DNA of 64,000 bases from JAJPHI01 sp035541875 (GTDB lineage Bacteria > Desulfobacterota > Binatia > Binatales > Binataceae), in the NCBI GenBank assembly GCA_035541875.1, contig DATKML010000041.1:127193-191192 (forward strand), read 5' to 3'. The notes below the pieces were generated by a model. The model ran no database searches, was not told the DNA's origin, and was given only the letters and a program-made list of their open reading frames with translations. The first letter of the stretch is position 1; every line of letters starts with the position of its first letter. Below are positions 41,386-50,567 of this stretch, piece by piece. The position numbers were made by a program, and so were the translations under genes.

Positions 41386-42899
41386 AGCTCGCCGATCTAA
41401 TCGCAGGGATAGAGTCGGTGAAGGTCGCTGGTCCCAGCGATATGGAAATTACCGGTCTGAGCTACGACTCGCGCCGGACGAATCCGGGCGATCTTTTTTT
41501 TTCGACCGCGCGCGATCCGGCTGCGGCGCAGGCGAACAGCGGACAAGCATTCAGCCGCGGAGCGCGGGCGGTGGTGATGAGAGGTGCGGTGGATGAACCG
41601 CTGCGCTCCGCGGGGACCCTCGTAGAGTGCGAACGGCCGCGCCTGGTGATGGGCGCGGCCGCCTCGCGCTTCTTCAATGCTCCGAGTCGACGGCTCGATC
41701 TGATTGGAGTTACCGGTACCAGCGGCAAAACGACGACCACTTACCTGCTGCGATCAATCTTTGAGGCAGCGGGACTGAAGACGGGTATCATCGGGACGAT
41801 CGGAATCCTGACGCAGGGCCATCAAGTTCACGGTGGCCTGACGACGCCGGAGTCGATCGATTTCGAAGCGGCGCTGGCCGACATGGAACGCGAAGGAGTG
41901 AAGGCCATTGCGGCTGAAATCTCCTCTATCGGACTCGAAGAGGGGCGCAGCGATCAATTGTCCTTTCGCGCTGCGGTCTTTACGAATCTGGGCCGCGATC
42001 ATCTCGATTATCACGCTACGACCGAAAACTACTTCGCTGCCAAGCTGCGACTTTTCAGCGAGTTGCTGCCGAAGAGCAGTCATCGCGAGGCAGTTGCCGT
42101 AGTCAACGGCGACGATCCCTATGGGGCGCGAGTACTCGAGCAGGTGCGTGGCGACAAGATCAGTTTCGGGATGGGTACGGCGCTCGACGTACATCCGTCG
42201 GAAGCGGACTTCAGCACGGATGGAATCAGTGCGCGTGTCGTGGCGCGCGGACGGCATTTCGAGCTTACGTCACCGCTGCTTGGTGAAATCAATCTGCGCA
42301 ATATTCTAGGGGCCTCCGCTGTGTCGGTGGCCCTGGGCATCGACACGGACGCGGTGGTTGAGGGGGTGCGGCGATGCCCAGGGGCCCCCGGCAGATTGGA
42401 GGCGGTAACGGGGCCCAGGCGCGCGAAGGTGCTGGTTGATTATGCGCACAAGCCGGACGCCTTGCAGGCGATCCTCGAGACGCTGCGCGCTATCACTCCG
42501 CATCGATTGATCTGCGTCTTTGGATGCGGGGGCGATCGCGATCGCGGCAAGCGTCCGATCATGGGTGAGATCGCTGGACGCCTCGCTGATCTGGTGGTTA
42601 TCACCTCCGATAATCCGCGCAGCGAACAACCCAATGCGATTATTGGGGAGATCGAAGCCGGCATCCGTCGTACGCATCTCAAGCCGATAAACGAGTCGGC
42701 GGCGCGCACGACCGAAGGCTACCTCGTTGAGCCGGATCGCCGTCAGGCGATCGCGCTCGCGTTGCGGCTCGCCGCGTCCGACGACGTCGTGGTGATCGCG
42801 GGCAAGGGTCATGAAGATTATCAGCTGATCGGCAATCGTAAGCTGGACTTTGACGATCGTGTTGTCGTTCGCGAACTAACGGCATCGATGCAAGGGTAG
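41382..42899 (+). CDS. murE: UDP-N-acetylmuramoylalanyl-D-glutamate 2,6-diaminopimelate ligase MurE
   Basis: 505 residues. The P-loop is GVTGTSGKTTTTYLL, the middle domain has TTPESIDFEAALADM and DYHATTENYFAAKL, and the C-terminal domain has the DNPRSEQP motif that marks the meso-diaminopimelate-specific enzyme. It adds mDAP to UDP-MurNAc-dipeptide, so the peptidoglycan is probably of the mDAP type. The TTG start overlaps ftsI by 4 bases. murF, which normally follows, is not here; mraY begins 7 bases after the stop. Confidence 0.94.
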   Translation: MKLADLIAGIESVKVAGPSDMEITGLSYDSRRTNPGDLFFSTARDPAAAQANSGQAFSRGARAVVMRGAVDEPLRSAGTLVECERPRLVMGAAASRFFNAPSRRLDLIGVTGTSGKTTTTYLLRSIFEAAGLKTGIIGTIGILTQGHQVHGGLTTPESIDFEAALADMEREGVKAIAAEISSIGLEEGRSDQLSFRAAVFTNLGRDHLDYHATTENYFAAKLRLFSELLPKSSHREAVAVVNGDDPYGARVLEQVRGDKISFGMGTALDVHPSEADFSTDGISARVVARGRHFELTSPLLGEINLRNILGASAVSVALGIDTDAVVEGVRRCPGAPGRLEAVTGPRRAKVLVDYAHKPDALQAILETLRAITPHRLICVFGCGGDRDRGKRPIMGEIAGRLADLVVITSDNPRSEQPNAIIGEIEAGIRRTHLKPINESAARTTEGYLVEPDRRQAIALALRLAASDDVVVIAGKGHEDYQLIGNRKLDFDDRVVVRELTASMQG

Positions 42900-42906
42900 T
42901 AATAAA

Positions 42907-43986
42907 GTGCTCTATTTATTTCTCTACCCGCTTCACAATCGATTTCCGGTTCTCAATGTTCTCCGTTACGAGACTTTCCGATCGGTGTTGGCGGGGCTCG
43001 CGGCATTCGCACTGTCGCTTGCACTGGGGCCGATCCTGATCCGGCGTTTCCGTTTGGCCCATATCGGCCAGACAATTCGCGACGAGGTGCCGCAAAGCCA
43101 TCAGAAGAAAGCTGGTACGCCCACGATGGGTGGGCTGCTTATCGTCGCATCGTGTCTCGCCGCCACGTTGTTGCTGGCCGACCCACGTGATCCGTTCGTG
43201 TGGATCGCGATCTTCGTCACGCTTTCATACGGCGCGATTGGCTTCACCGATGATTACCTCAAACTCAAACGCGGTCGCGGCAAAGGCCTGAGCGGCGAGC
43301 AAAAATTACTGTGGCAGTTCGCCTGCGCTTTTGCCGCAGCGATGATCCTGTACGTTGCGTTTGGGTTTAATCGAACTCTCAATTTTCCTTTTCTGAAAAG
43401 GCTCCATCCCACGCTACCGATCTGGATCTATGTGCCGCTGGCGATGGTTGTGATGGTGGGTTCGTCGAATGCGGTGAATCTGACCGACGGACTCGATGGC
43501 CTTGCTATCGGGCCGGTGATGACGACGAGCTTCTGCTACTGGGTTTTCACCTACGTTGCCGGCAATCTCAAATTCTCGACCTATCTCGACGTTCCGCACG
43601 TCGATGGGGTCGGTGAGGTTGCGATTTTTTGCGCAGCCTTGATCGCGGCATCGATGGGCTTCCTCTGGTACAACGCCTATCCCGCCTCGATGATGATGGG
43701 CGATGTCGGCGCGCTCTCGCTCGGCGGTGCACTGGGTGTCGTTGCCTTGCTCGCCAAGCAGGAGATGGTCTTGCCGATTGCGGGCGGGATTTTCGTGCTC
43801 GAAGCTGTGTCGGTTATAATGCAGCGTTATTACTACAAGCTCACCCATCAGCGGATTTTCCGGATGGCCCCGATTCATCATCACTTTGAACTCGGGGGAT
43901 GGCCGGAGACCGTGGTGGTCGTGCGTTTCTGGATAATTTCGATTGTCTGCGGACTGGTTGCCCTTAGTACCCTGAAACTTCGATAG
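42907..43986 (+). CDS. mraY: Phospho-N-acetylmuramoyl-pentapeptide transferase MraY
   Basis: 359 residues with ten predicted helices. Conserved motifs are FTDDYLKLKRG, NLTDGLDGLAIG, DVGALSLGGALG and PIHHHFELGGWPE. It makes lipid I from UDP-MurNAc-pentapeptide and undecaprenyl phosphate at the inner membrane. A GTG start is used. It directly follows murE, where most clusters have murF. Confidence 0.95.
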   Translation: MLYLFLYPLHNRFPVLNVLRYETFRSVLAGLAAFALSLALGPILIRRFRLAHIGQTIRDEVPQSHQKKAGTPTMGGLLIVASCLAATLLLADPRDPFVWIAIFVTLSYGAIGFTDDYLKLKRGRGKGLSGEQKLLWQFACAFAAAMILYVAFGFNRTLNFPFLKRLHPTLPIWIYVPLAMVVMVGSSNAVNLTDGLDGLAIGPVMTTSFCYWVFTYVAGNLKFSTYLDVPHVDGVGEVAIFCAALIAASMGFLWYNAYPASMMMGDVGALSLGGALGVVALLAKQEMVLPIAGGIFVLEAVSVIMQRYYYKLTHQRIFRMAPIHHHFELGGWPETVVVVRFWIISIVCGLVALSTLKLR

Positions 43987-44007
43987 TCGCGGACCCGAGA
44001 GGCAGGC

Positions 44008-45330
44008 GTGGAATTCGCACATAAACGCGTGCTGATTGTCGGACTTGGCGTGAGCGGCGCAGCTGCTGCGCACGCACTCGCCTCGCGCGGCGCGGCGCTC
44101 GTGATGGCCGATCAGCGGGTCGATATTGTGCGCGAGAAATTGCCCACCGGTGATCTTTTCCTGGGCGAGGAAGATACTGCGGCACTACGTGGCGTCGATT
44201 TGGTTGTACCCAGTCCCGGGGTTCCACCTACGTCCGCCTTGATACGCGGCGCGGTCGAGGCGCGTATCCCGATCTTTGGGGAACTCGAATTGGCCGGGCG
44301 GATGGTCAAAGCCCCGATCGTCGCGGTGACCGGCACCAATGGTAAAAGCACGGTTACGACCCTGCTTGGTGAGATCTTCAAGACCGCGCGATGGAAAACT
44401 TTTGTCGGCGGTAATCTCGGTATTCCGTTGATAGAAGCGGCCAACGGCGACTTCGAAGTCATGGTGGTGGAAGTTTCGAGCTATCAGCTCGAAACGATCA
44501 AGCAGTTCAAACCCCACGTCGCGCTTCATCTGAATCTCGCCGCCGACCATCTCGATCGTTATCGCAATCTGGAAGAGTACGGTGCCGCCAAGGCGCGCAT
44601 CTTCATGAATCAGGATTCCGGCGACTGGGCAGTGATGAATCGCGACGATCCGCATGTCTGGAAGCTCGCGTCGTCGGTTCGTTCGCGGCTCTTCAGCTTC
44701 GGCTTGAAAAAGACCGCCAATACGCCGGCTGTATGGCTCGATGGCGACCAGCTGGCCTACGACGATGGAGGGTGTCAGGGCGCGATTGATCTGACCGGTT
44801 TTCGCCTGCCGGGCGCACACAATAGCATGAATGCAGCTGCCGCTGTTGCAGCAGCGCTAGCGATGAAAGTGGTGCCCGATGTGATCACCAAGGCACTGCA
44901 CCGTTTTGCGGGCTTGCCTCATCGAATCGAGTTGGTGCGTGAGAAAGACGGCGTGCGCTACGTCGATGATTCCAAGGGAACCAACGTCGGTGCGGTGGTC
45001 GAGGCGATCGCGGCGATGGATCCGCCGGTGGTGCTGATCGCAGGGGGCGTCGATAAGGGCGGCAGTTACGAGCCGCTCTGCGAACCGCTGAGTGAAAAAG
45101 TGAAGCTCGCGATCGTAATCGGTGCGGCGCGCGAAAAAATGAGAGAAGCGCTGCAGGGCGCGACCAGAGTTGAGTCGGTTGAGACGCTGGCGGAAGCCGT
45201 ATCAATTGCAGCCCGCGAAGCGCGCGCGGGCGACACGGTACTGCTTTCGCCGGCCTGTTCGAGTTTCGATCAATTTAAGAACTATGCAGAACGCGGGCGC
45301 ATATTTCAGGAGCTGGTTCGGGCGCTTTGA
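44008..45330 (+). CDS. murD: UDP-N-acetylmuramoylalanine--D-glutamate ligase MurD
   Basis: 440 residues. A Rossmann-like N-terminal domain (LIVGLGVSGAAAAHALA), the P-loop GTNGKSTVTTLLGE (about 110-123), then LNLAADHLDR, and a C-terminal domain with DDSKGTNVGAVVEA. It adds D-Glu to UDP-MurNAc-L-Ala. GTG start. It overlaps the ftsW gene by 47 bases. Confidence 0.94.
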   Translation: MEFAHKRVLIVGLGVSGAAAAHALASRGAALVMADQRVDIVREKLPTGDLFLGEEDTAALRGVDLVVPSPGVPPTSALIRGAVEARIPIFGELELAGRMVKAPIVAVTGTNGKSTVTTLLGEIFKTARWKTFVGGNLGIPLIEAANGDFEVMVVEVSSYQLETIKQFKPHVALHLNLAADHLDRYRNLEEYGAAKARIFMNQDSGDWAVMNRDDPHVWKLASSVRSRLFSFGLKKTANTPAVWLDGDQLAYDDGGCQGAIDLTGFRLPGAHNSMNAAAAVAAALAMKVVPDVITKALHRFAGLPHRIELVREKDGVRYVDDSKGTNVGAVVEAIAAMDPPVVLIAGGVDKGGSYEPLCEPLSEKVKLAIVIGAAREKMREALQGATRVESVETLAEAVSIAAREARAGDTVLLSPACSSFDQFKNYAERGRIFQELVRAL

Positions 45331-46432
45331 GCGGCTGACGGTGCGGCATCCGGACCCGTGGCTTGCGGGGCCGGCGCTCGTGCTGATCGTGCTCGGCCTG
45401 ATGATGGTTCTGAACACCACCTATTTCCTTGGCGAGGAAAAAGGTGGCGACGGCTTCCATTACTTCAAGATGCAGCTCGCGCATATCGCGGTCGGGCTCG
45501 TCATCTGCGCGATGCTCTCGCAATTCTCGTTGACCGGCCTGCGTCGAATTGCGGTGCCGCTCGCGATCGCCTCAGTGGTGATGCTTCTTCTGATCTGGAT
45601 TCCGGGGCTCGGTGTGAGTCGTGGCGGCGCGCGACGCTGGTTGCGGATCGGGCCGATTCTTGCCGAACCGTCCGAATTGATGAAGGTGACGTGGGTCTTC
45701 TTTCTGGCCGCCTATCTTTCGAAGAAGCAGGAGCTGATCGGCGACTTCAAGCAGGGTCCCGGGCCAATCTTCGTACTCGTCGGAATGCTTGCGATACTGA
45801 CGCTGGCGCAGCCCGATTACGGCGCGACCGTGATGCTCGTGCTGCTGCTCTTCGCGATGCTGTTTGCGGCGGGTGCTCGCCCGAAGCATCTCGCGCTCCC
45901 TGGCGGCATTGCGGTCGTGATGTTCGCTCTACTCGCAGTAGCCGCACCCTACAGGATGCGTCGTTTGGTCGGCTTCACGAATCCGTGGCGGACAGCGAGC
46001 GGCGCGGGCTTTCAGCTAATCCAGTCGTTTATCGCGCTCGGCACCGGCGGTGGATGGGGCCAGGGACTCGGAATCGGCCGTCAGAAGATGTTCTTTCTGC
46101 CGCAGGCACATACGGATTTCGTCTTTGCCGCGCTGGGCGAAGATCTTGGGATCGCGGGCGCGGTGGGCGTTTTCGCACTCTTCATCGTGATTCTGATTCG
46201 CGGGATGCGGATCGCACGTGAAGAACCTGATGCGTTCGCGAGCCTGCTCGCCGTGGGGCTGACGCTGCTGCTGTCGCTCCAGGCGCTGATCAACATGGCG
46301 GTGGTGACCGGGATGGTGCCGACGAAGGGGCTGCCGTTGCCGTTTCTCAGCTACGGTGGCACCTCGATGGTGATGATGCTCGCGGCGCTCGGGGTTTTAT
46401 TCGCGCTATCGCGGCGCCCGGCGGTGCAATGA
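45284..46432 (+). CDS. ftsW: Cell division glycosyltransferase FtsW (SEDS family)
   Basis: 382 residues from the ATG at 45284; a longer upstream reading inside murD lacks similarity. About ten helices. SEDS motifs are GGARRWLRIGP, FAALGEDLGIAGA and LPFLSYGGTSMVM. It polymerises lipid II glycans at the septum together with FtsI. The start lies inside the end of murD and the stop overlaps murG by 4 bases. Confidence 0.93.
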   Translation: MQNAGAYFRSWFGRFERLTVRHPDPWLAGPALVLIVLGLMMVLNTTYFLGEEKGGDGFHYFKMQLAHIAVGLVICAMLSQFSLTGLRRIAVPLAIASVVMLLLIWIPGLGVSRGGARRWLRIGPILAEPSELMKVTWVFFLAAYLSKKQELIGDFKQGPGPIFVLVGMLAILTLAQPDYGATVMLVLLLFAMLFAAGARPKHLALPGGIAVVMFALLAVAAPYRMRRLVGFTNPWRTASGAGFQLIQSFIALGTGGGWGQGLGIGRQKMFFLPQAHTDFVFAALGEDLGIAGAVGVFALFIVILIRGMRIAREEPDAFASLLAVGLTLLLSLQALINMAVVTGMVPTKGLPLPFLSYGGTSMVMMLAALGVLFALSRRPAVQ

Positions 46433-47499
46433 AAGTGATAATTGCAGGCGGAGGCACTGGAGGTCATCTCTTTCCTGCCGTTGCGGTGGGAGGAGAGATT
46501 CGCCGTCAGCGCCCCGATTCCCAGGTTCTGTACGTCGGGGCGACCAACGGACTCGAGGCGCGCTGGATGCCTCGGCAGGGGCTGCCGCACGAACTGCTTC
46601 AGGTCCGTGGATGGACCGGCAAAGATCCGCTGACCCGTCTTCGGGCCCTGACCGAATTCGCCCAAGCGGTCGGGCGAGCGCGTCGACTGATCGCCAGCTT
46701 CGGAGCGAATCTGGTTGTTGGGGCGGGCGGCTATGCTTCGGCTCCGGTGGCTGTCGCAGCTATACTAAAGCGAGTTCCGCTGGTCCTTCTGGAGCAAAAT
46801 GTGCGTCCGGGACTTTCTAATCGGGTTTTGTGGCGTTTAGCACGCAAAATCTGCGTCGGTTTTCCGGAATCCGCAGCAGCTTTCTCCCCCTCCAAAGCCG
46901 CGATAACCGGGAATCCGGTACGTTTTACTATCAAGCCTTCCGACCGGGAGAGTACTGGGCCAATTCAAATCCTTGTTTTAGGAGGTTCGACCGGTGCACA
47001 TCGGTTGAATATTGGGGTCCTGAACGCTTTTAAAATTTCCGCAAAAAGTGTTATAAATTTGAGCATCACGCATCAGACGGGCGAGGCGGACGCAGGGATC
47101 GTGGCGGAGGGCTACAAACAGCTCGGATTAAAGACAAAAGTCGTGCCTTTTATCGACGACGTTGCTTCGGAGCTCGAAGCGGCGGACCTCATCATCGCCC
47201 GATCGGGGGCGATGGCCGTCACCGAGATTGCCTTGGCTGGACGTCCGGCTATCTTCGTTCCGTATCCTTTTCATCGCGACCGCCAGCAGGAACTAAACGC
47301 CCGTGTCGTGGAGCGCAAGGGTGGGGCCGTAATCGTCCTCGACGATGAACATCTCGGCGAAAATCTCGCCGTCAAGTTACAAGAGCTCACCCAGGACCGT
47401 GATCGTCTGGTGCAGATGGGCCATGCTGCCGCGTCAGCGGCGATGCCCGATGCTGCCGCCAAAGTAGCGGCAATCTGCTTTACGGAGGCGCGGCCATGA
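46429..47499 (+). CDS. murG: Lipid II synthase MurG (UDP-GlcNAc transferase)
   Basis: 356 residues of the GT-B fold. The N-terminus has VIIAGGGTGGHLFPAVAVG, and the C-terminal donor domain has LGGSTGAHRLN and LIIARSGAMAVTEIALAGRPAIFVPYPF. It transfers GlcNAc onto lipid I at the inner membrane. The DNA around 46950-47060 has a locally lower GC content than its surroundings. ATG 46429 overlaps ftsW by 4 bases, and the stop overlaps murC by 4. Confidence 0.94.
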   Translation: MKVIIAGGGTGGHLFPAVAVGGEIRRQRPDSQVLYVGATNGLEARWMPRQGLPHELLQVRGWTGKDPLTRLRALTEFAQAVGRARRLIASFGANLVVGAGGYASAPVAVAAILKRVPLVLLEQNVRPGLSNRVLWRLARKICVGFPESAAAFSPSKAAITGNPVRFTIKPSDRESTGPIQILVLGGSTGAHRLNIGVLNAFKISAKSVINLSITHQTGEADAGIVAEGYKQLGLKTKVVPFIDDVASELEAADLIIARSGAMAVTEIALAGRPAIFVPYPFHRDRQQELNARVVERKGGAVIVLDDEHLGENLAVKLQELTQDRDRLVQMGHAAASAAMPDAAAKVAAICFTEARP

Positions 47500-48920
47500 A
47501 CGACCGGGCGCGCACTTCACTGCTCGAACGCGAGCGATGTATACATTTTATCGGAATCGGCGGCGCCGGAATGAGCGGTATCGCCGAACTCTGCCAGCGC
47601 CTCGGCTTTGTCGTCAGCGGATGCGATCTGAAGGAAACGCCGGTAACTGCGCGTCTTGCCAACCTCGGTATCACTATCGATTACGGCCACCATCCGAGCC
47701 ATCTTGCGGAGGGGCTCGACGCGGTCGTCATCTCATCTGCAGTTAAGTTTTCGAATCCGGAAGTTGGCGCAGCGCGTGCACGCAAAATCCCGGTAATTCC
47801 GCGCGCTGAGATGCTCGGCGAATTGCTGCGGATGGCGCGCGTCGGAATCGCAGTCGCCGGTACGCACGGCAAAACCACCACCACCTCTTTTATTGGGCTG
47901 ATCTTCGAAGAAGCGGGGCTCGATCCCACAGTTGCGATCGGTGGGAACCTGCGTGTTCAAGGCGCAAACGTTCGTCTCGGCAGCGGTGAGTTCATGATCG
48001 CCGAGGCCGACGAGAGTGACGCATCGTTTCTGCTGCTGACGCCTGCCGTCGCGATCGTAACGAATATCGATCCCGAGCATCTCGATCACTATGGCTCGAT
48101 GCAGCGGGTGCGCGAGGCGTTTCTCAATTTCATCAACCGGGTTCCGTTTTACGGTGCAGCGGTTGTTGGTCTCGACAGTATCAACGTGCGCGGACTGCTT
48201 CCGCAGATTCGCAAACCGGTTATCACTTATGGCGTTGCTGCCGACGCGGATATGCGCGCCGAGAATATTTTTATCGATGGCCTGACCACGCGTTTCGAAG
48301 TCGTCAGAAAAGGCGAGAGACTCGGAGTCATCGTGGTGCCCACACCGGGTCATCATGTGGCGCTCAACGCCCTGGCGGCGATCACCGTCGCGCTGGAACT
48401 CGGAATCGATTTTACAACGGCGACGCGTGCGCTGGCCAAGTTCGGCGGCATCTCGCGACGTTTCGAAATCAAGGGCGAAGGTGCCGGCCGGATCGTGCTC
48501 GACGACTACGCACATCATCCGGCGGAGGTGCGCGCGACGCTGGCTGCGGCCCGTGCCGCCTTCAAGCGTCGCACCGTGGTAATTTTCCAGCCGCATCGCT
48601 TTACGCGCCTGCGCGATCTATTTGATGAATTTCTAACCGCTTTTGATGACGCCGATATCCTCTATCTCGAAGAGGTTTACAGCGCAGGCGAAGAGCCGAT
48701 TGCGGAGGCAACCGCACGTCGCCTGTACGAGGCGTTGCGCGCCCGCGGCCATCTGGATGTGCGGTATCTGGGCGACGAAGCCGATGCCGCAGTTAAAGTT
48801 GCAGGCGAATCAGCGCCGAGCGACTTGATTATCTCGCTGGGCGCGGGTGACGTTTACAAACTTGGCGAGCGCGTGCTCGCGCTGCTCGATGCTAGGGAGA
48901 AACTCGATGAGCGCGCTTGA
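47496..48920 (+). CDS. murC: UDP-N-acetylmuramate--L-alanine ligase MurC
   Basis: 474 residues. HFIGIGGAGMSGIAEL at the N-terminus, the P-loop GTHGKTTTTSFIG (about 123-135), and DDYAHHPAEVRATL in the C-terminal domain. It adds L-Ala to UDP-MurNAc, the first peptide step. The stop overlaps the start of murB by 14 bases. Confidence 0.95.
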   Translation: MNDRARTSLLERERCIHFIGIGGAGMSGIAELCQRLGFVVSGCDLKETPVTARLANLGITIDYGHHPSHLAEGLDAVVISSAVKFSNPEVGAARARKIPVIPRAEMLGELLRMARVGIAVAGTHGKTTTTSFIGLIFEEAGLDPTVAIGGNLRVQGANVRLGSGEFMIAEADESDASFLLLTPAVAIVTNIDPEHLDHYGSMQRVREAFLNFINRVPFYGAAVVGLDSINVRGLLPQIRKPVITYGVAADADMRAENIFIDGLTTRFEVVRKGERLGVIVVPTPGHHVALNALAAITVALELGIDFTTATRALAKFGGISRRFEIKGEGAGRIVLDDYAHHPAEVRATLAAARAAFKRRTVVIFQPHRFTRLRDLFDEFLTAFDDADILYLEEVYSAGEEPIAEATARRLYEALRARGHLDVRYLGDEADAAVKVAGESAPSDLIISLGAGDVYKLGERVLALLDAREKLDERA

Positions 48921-49809
48921 ACACGAACTGCGTGCGCGCTTCGGAGCGCGGCTGCGGAGTAACTATCCGCTGGCCGAACTGACTTCGTTTCGTATCGGCG
49001 GCCCGGCGGATCTCTTCCTCATCGTGGAAGATGAGACCGAGCTTGCCGAGGCGGTTAGCGCGGCCAAGCGCAGCGATGTTGACTGCTTCTGCCTTGGATC
49101 TGGCACGAATCTGCTTGTGAGTGATCGCGGTATGCGAGGTCTCGCGGTCAAGCTGGGCGAGGGCTTCGGGCGTATTGATATCAATGGTCTCGACGTTCAC
49201 GCGGGAGCGGCAGCCCAGTTTGGTTACCTAGCTGAGACCACCGTTGAGCACGGACTTGCCGGTCTGGAGTTTGGCGAGGGAATTCCCGGAACGGTCGGCG
49301 GCGGCCTTGTCATGAACGCGGGAGCCTTCGGCGGCGAGATGGCGTCGGTGGTGCGGGTCGTACATGGCGTGAACGCGAACGGTGAGTCGGTGGCCCTCTC
49401 ACCCGAAGCGATCGGCTTTGCTTATCGACGAACCTCGCTTCCGCCCCGCTTTATCATCACGCGCGTCGATTTCAGGCTTGCTCACGGCGATCGCGAGGCG
49501 CTCCGCGCACGTGTGGCGGATATCCATGCCAAGCGCGCCCGCCGACAGCCCAACGGCGTGCCGAATGCCGGCTCGGTATTTAAGAATCCGCCGGGCAATT
49601 TTGCGGGCAAATTATTGGAGCAGGCCGGGCTCAAAGGTGAGCGTTGTGGTGGTGCGGCTTTTTCCGATCAGCATGCGAACTTTATCGTGAATCTGGGTGG
49701 CGCGCATGCCGAAGAAGTCAGGGTGTTGATGGAACTGGCGCAGGAACGGGTGCGCGCGAGCGCGGGTATCTCGCTTGAGCCGGAGGTCAAACTGGTCGGC
49801 GAGTGGTGA
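48907..49809 (+). CDS. murB: UDP-N-acetylenolpyruvoylglucosamine reductase MurB
   Basis: 300 residues from the ATG at 48907, with GGGAG upstream. FAD-binding elements: TSFRIGGPADL, LGSGTNLLVSD and GIPGTVGGGLVMNAGAFGGEM. The catalytic Ser lies in NAGSVFKNPPG and the C-terminal Glu in ISLEPEVKLVG. It reduces UDP-GlcNAc-enolpyruvate to UDP-MurNAc with NADPH. It overlaps murC by 14 bases. No ddl gene follows, unlike in many clusters. Confidence 0.95.
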   Translation: MSALEHELRARFGARLRSNYPLAELTSFRIGGPADLFLIVEDETELAEAVSAAKRSDVDCFCLGSGTNLLVSDRGMRGLAVKLGEGFGRIDINGLDVHAGAAAQFGYLAETTVEHGLAGLEFGEGIPGTVGGGLVMNAGAFGGEMASVVRVVHGVNANGESVALSPEAIGFAYRRTSLPPRFIITRVDFRLAHGDREALRARVADIHAKRARRQPNGVPNAGSVFKNPPGNFAGKLLEQAGLKGERCGGAAFSDQHANFIVNLGGAHAEEVRVLMELAQERVRASAGISLEPEVKLVGEW

Positions 49810-49829
49810 TTGGCTGGGAGTAGGTTGCG

Positions 49830-50567
49830 GTGGCGGCGGCGAAGAACAAAAAGGCGAAAAAAGGATCAGAGTGGAGCTGGCGTCTGGCCGGTGTCGCGCT
49901 CTGTGCCTTTTTTAGCCTGGGCGTAGCCACCGGATTGAGTGGGAGTGGACGCCTCGTCTCCGATCGGGCCCAACTGCTGATGCGGCTCGGCTCCCTGATT
50001 AAGCGCTCATCCTTTTCGACCGCATCGCCGGCGCCGCAAGCGCCGCGTCCGACGAGTAACGCGGTTGCGATGGTCAAGCGGGCCGATGGCTTTTATTCGC
50101 TCGACGCTGCTGGTGAGTTGCGCGGCCCGGTTTCACCAACTGCCGAAGGTGATATGCCGATTCTGAGCGGCGCCACGATCAGCAATGCGAATGGCGATCG
50201 CCTAGTCGACTACGCTTCAGTTCTGGTGCGCTCCGAGGCAGCGCTAGGGGCCGAGATCTCGGAGATGCGTGTCGATCATGAGGGTGAGGCGGTGCTCTAC
50301 CTCGACCGCCCCGCGATACCGATCACGATCGATCTCGATCATCCCGAAACGGAGATCGCCGAGGCTAATCGAATCCTGACGATTTGGCGCGGCCATCACG
50401 ATTTGATTGCGGCGCTCGATATGACGGTTCCCGGACAAGGTGTCGCACGCCTGCGTCCGGCGGCGTTCGAAGCGATCAAACGAGCCAAGACTGCACACGT
50501 AGCGCCGGCGGTGAATGTACAGCCGGCGGATCGTCATACTATGCCTGAGGTCACCGCGAGCCGATGA
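49830..50567 (+). CDS. ftsQ: FtsQ/DivIB-like division protein without a recognisable POTRA domain
   Basis: 245 residues, GTG start. The N-terminal basic segment and one membrane helix (about 18-38) fit FtsQ. Next is a Pro/Ala/Ser-rich stretch (about 62-77), and then the region resembling the FtsQ beta domain (GFYSLDAAGELRGPV, DMPILSGATI, VDHEGEAVLYLD, and the 160-220 region). The about 70-residue POTRA domain expected between helix and beta domain is missing or unrecognisable. Position between murB and ftsA, and overlap with ftsA by 4 bases, support the identity. Confidence 0.65.
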   Translation: MAAAKNKKAKKGSEWSWRLAGVALCAFFSLGVATGLSGSGRLVSDRAQLLMRLGSLIKRSSFSTASPAPQAPRPTSNAVAMVKRADGFYSLDAAGELRGPVSPTAEGDMPILSGATISNANGDRLVDYASVLVRSEAALGAEISEMRVDHEGEAVLYLDRPAIPITIDLDHPETEIAEANRILTIWRGHHDLIAALDMTVPGQGVARLRPAAFEAIKRAKTAHVAPAVNVQPADRHTMPEVTASR

